A stretch of 64,000 nucleotides of DNA from the NCBI GenBank assembly GCA_016932575.1, contig JAFGCO010000018.1, positions 34,590-98,589 on the forward strand, written 5' to 3'. How positions within the stretch are numbered: position 1 is the stretch's first letter; every line of letters starts with the position of its first letter. This document shows positions 63,857 through 64,000 of this stretch, one piece after another. Below the pieces are notes generated by a model. It searched no databases, was not told the origin of the DNA, and saw nothing but the letters and a program-made list of their open reading frames with translations. Origin of the DNA: a bacterium. Its GTDB lineage: Bacteria > Zhuqueibacterota > QNDG01 > JAFGCO01. A program made the translations under genes and the position numbers.

Positions 63857-64000
63857 ACAAGTGATAAGTTCATAAGTGATAAGTACACAAGTCACAAGTA
63901 CGTAATTTACTTGTGCTCTTATGCTCTTGTGCTCTTATGCTCTTGTGCTCTTATGCTCTTATGCTCTTGTGCTCTTATGCTCTTGTGCTCTTATGCTCTT
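63857..64000. repeat. Right copy of 62-bp direct repeat leading into an octamer satellite
   Basis: 63857-63918 repeats the left copy. From 63911 to the end of the window, units TTGTGCTC and TTATGCTC alternate, eleven full octamers plus two bases (two TTATGCTC units adjoin once). The array continues past the window. Confidence 0.85.

Noticed and set aside
63911..64000. Possible CRISPR array
   Set aside because: Units are 8 nt with no spacers; a simple satellite.
1..64000. tRNA, rRNA, prophage or transposase genes
   Set aside because: No cloverleaf-like stretch, rRNA core, integrase or transposase motif was recognised in any intergenic region; a tRNA covariance search would settle the tRNA point.

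Overview
The window looks like chromosome from an anaerobic or microaerophilic Gram-negative bacterium of moderate-to-low GC, most likely in the Fibrobacteres-Chlorobi-Bacteroidetes sphere (a KSB1/Calditrichota-like lineage is my best guess, by inference). The reasons are three large secreted proteins ending in the NFPNPFN/NYPNPFNPET-type C-terminal sorting (FlgD-like Ig, type IX secretion) domain, a TonB-dependent receptor with a carboxypeptidase-like N-terminal domain, many lipoproteins, good Shine-Dalgarno sites, and several ferredoxin-type proteins. I saw no rRNA, tRNA, CRISPR array, prophage or insertion sequence.

Layout. 1-2094 (+): four tandem lipocalin-like lipoprotein genes, the last two clearly paralogous. 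2382-23235 (all -): a housekeeping block with apt, acyP, asnS, gpsA-plsY, purM, a DUF4416 gene, a Nif3-like gene, an rluD/lspA/dksA-like/ileS run, mtnP, a DivIVA-domain gene, a secreted subtilase, rpiB and lpdA. 23656-31200 (+): glnS, then a porin-like protein with a PstS-like binding protein, a protein of unknown function, and a His-rich small membrane protein followed by a TonB receptor. 31234-34359 (-): FmdB, a uracil-DNA glycosylase with an extra C-terminal domain, an HD protein, an MBL-fold hydrolase and TrmO. 34921-44329 (-): two giant paralogous secreted proteins with a C39-like cysteine peptidase domain. 44551-49865: an ECF-like sigma factor and a membrane anti-sigma/TPR protein (+) converging on a TPR-CHAT peptidase (-). 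49985-59959 (-): a metal/redox cluster with CGGC, DUF89, radical SAM, methyltransferase, DUF401, ferredoxin, FmdB, a fused double MinD-ferredoxin ATPase, a Gly/Arg/Met-tailed ferredoxin and a thioredoxin lipoprotein. 60361-63359 (-): a NuoI-GltD fusion behind a divergent NuoD. 63362-64000: a four-helix-bundle gene framed by 62-bp direct repeats and an octamer satellite that runs off the window.

Working together. The sigma/anti-sigma/CHAT set has the topology of a transmembrane signalling module: cytoplasmic zinc anti-sigma domains, one membrane segment and periplasmic TPRs facing an exported TPR-CHAT peptidase. The iron-sulfur/thioredoxin run is headed by a very good Fur box lying inside a candidate promoter, so it is probably iron-regulated. 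The NuoD lacks the usual quinone-pocket THG motif and sits beside a NuoI-GltD fusion, which suggests a variant complex I-like or electron-bifurcating module. Several intergenic regions carry degenerate 7-8-nt satellites and REP/MITE-like palindromes.
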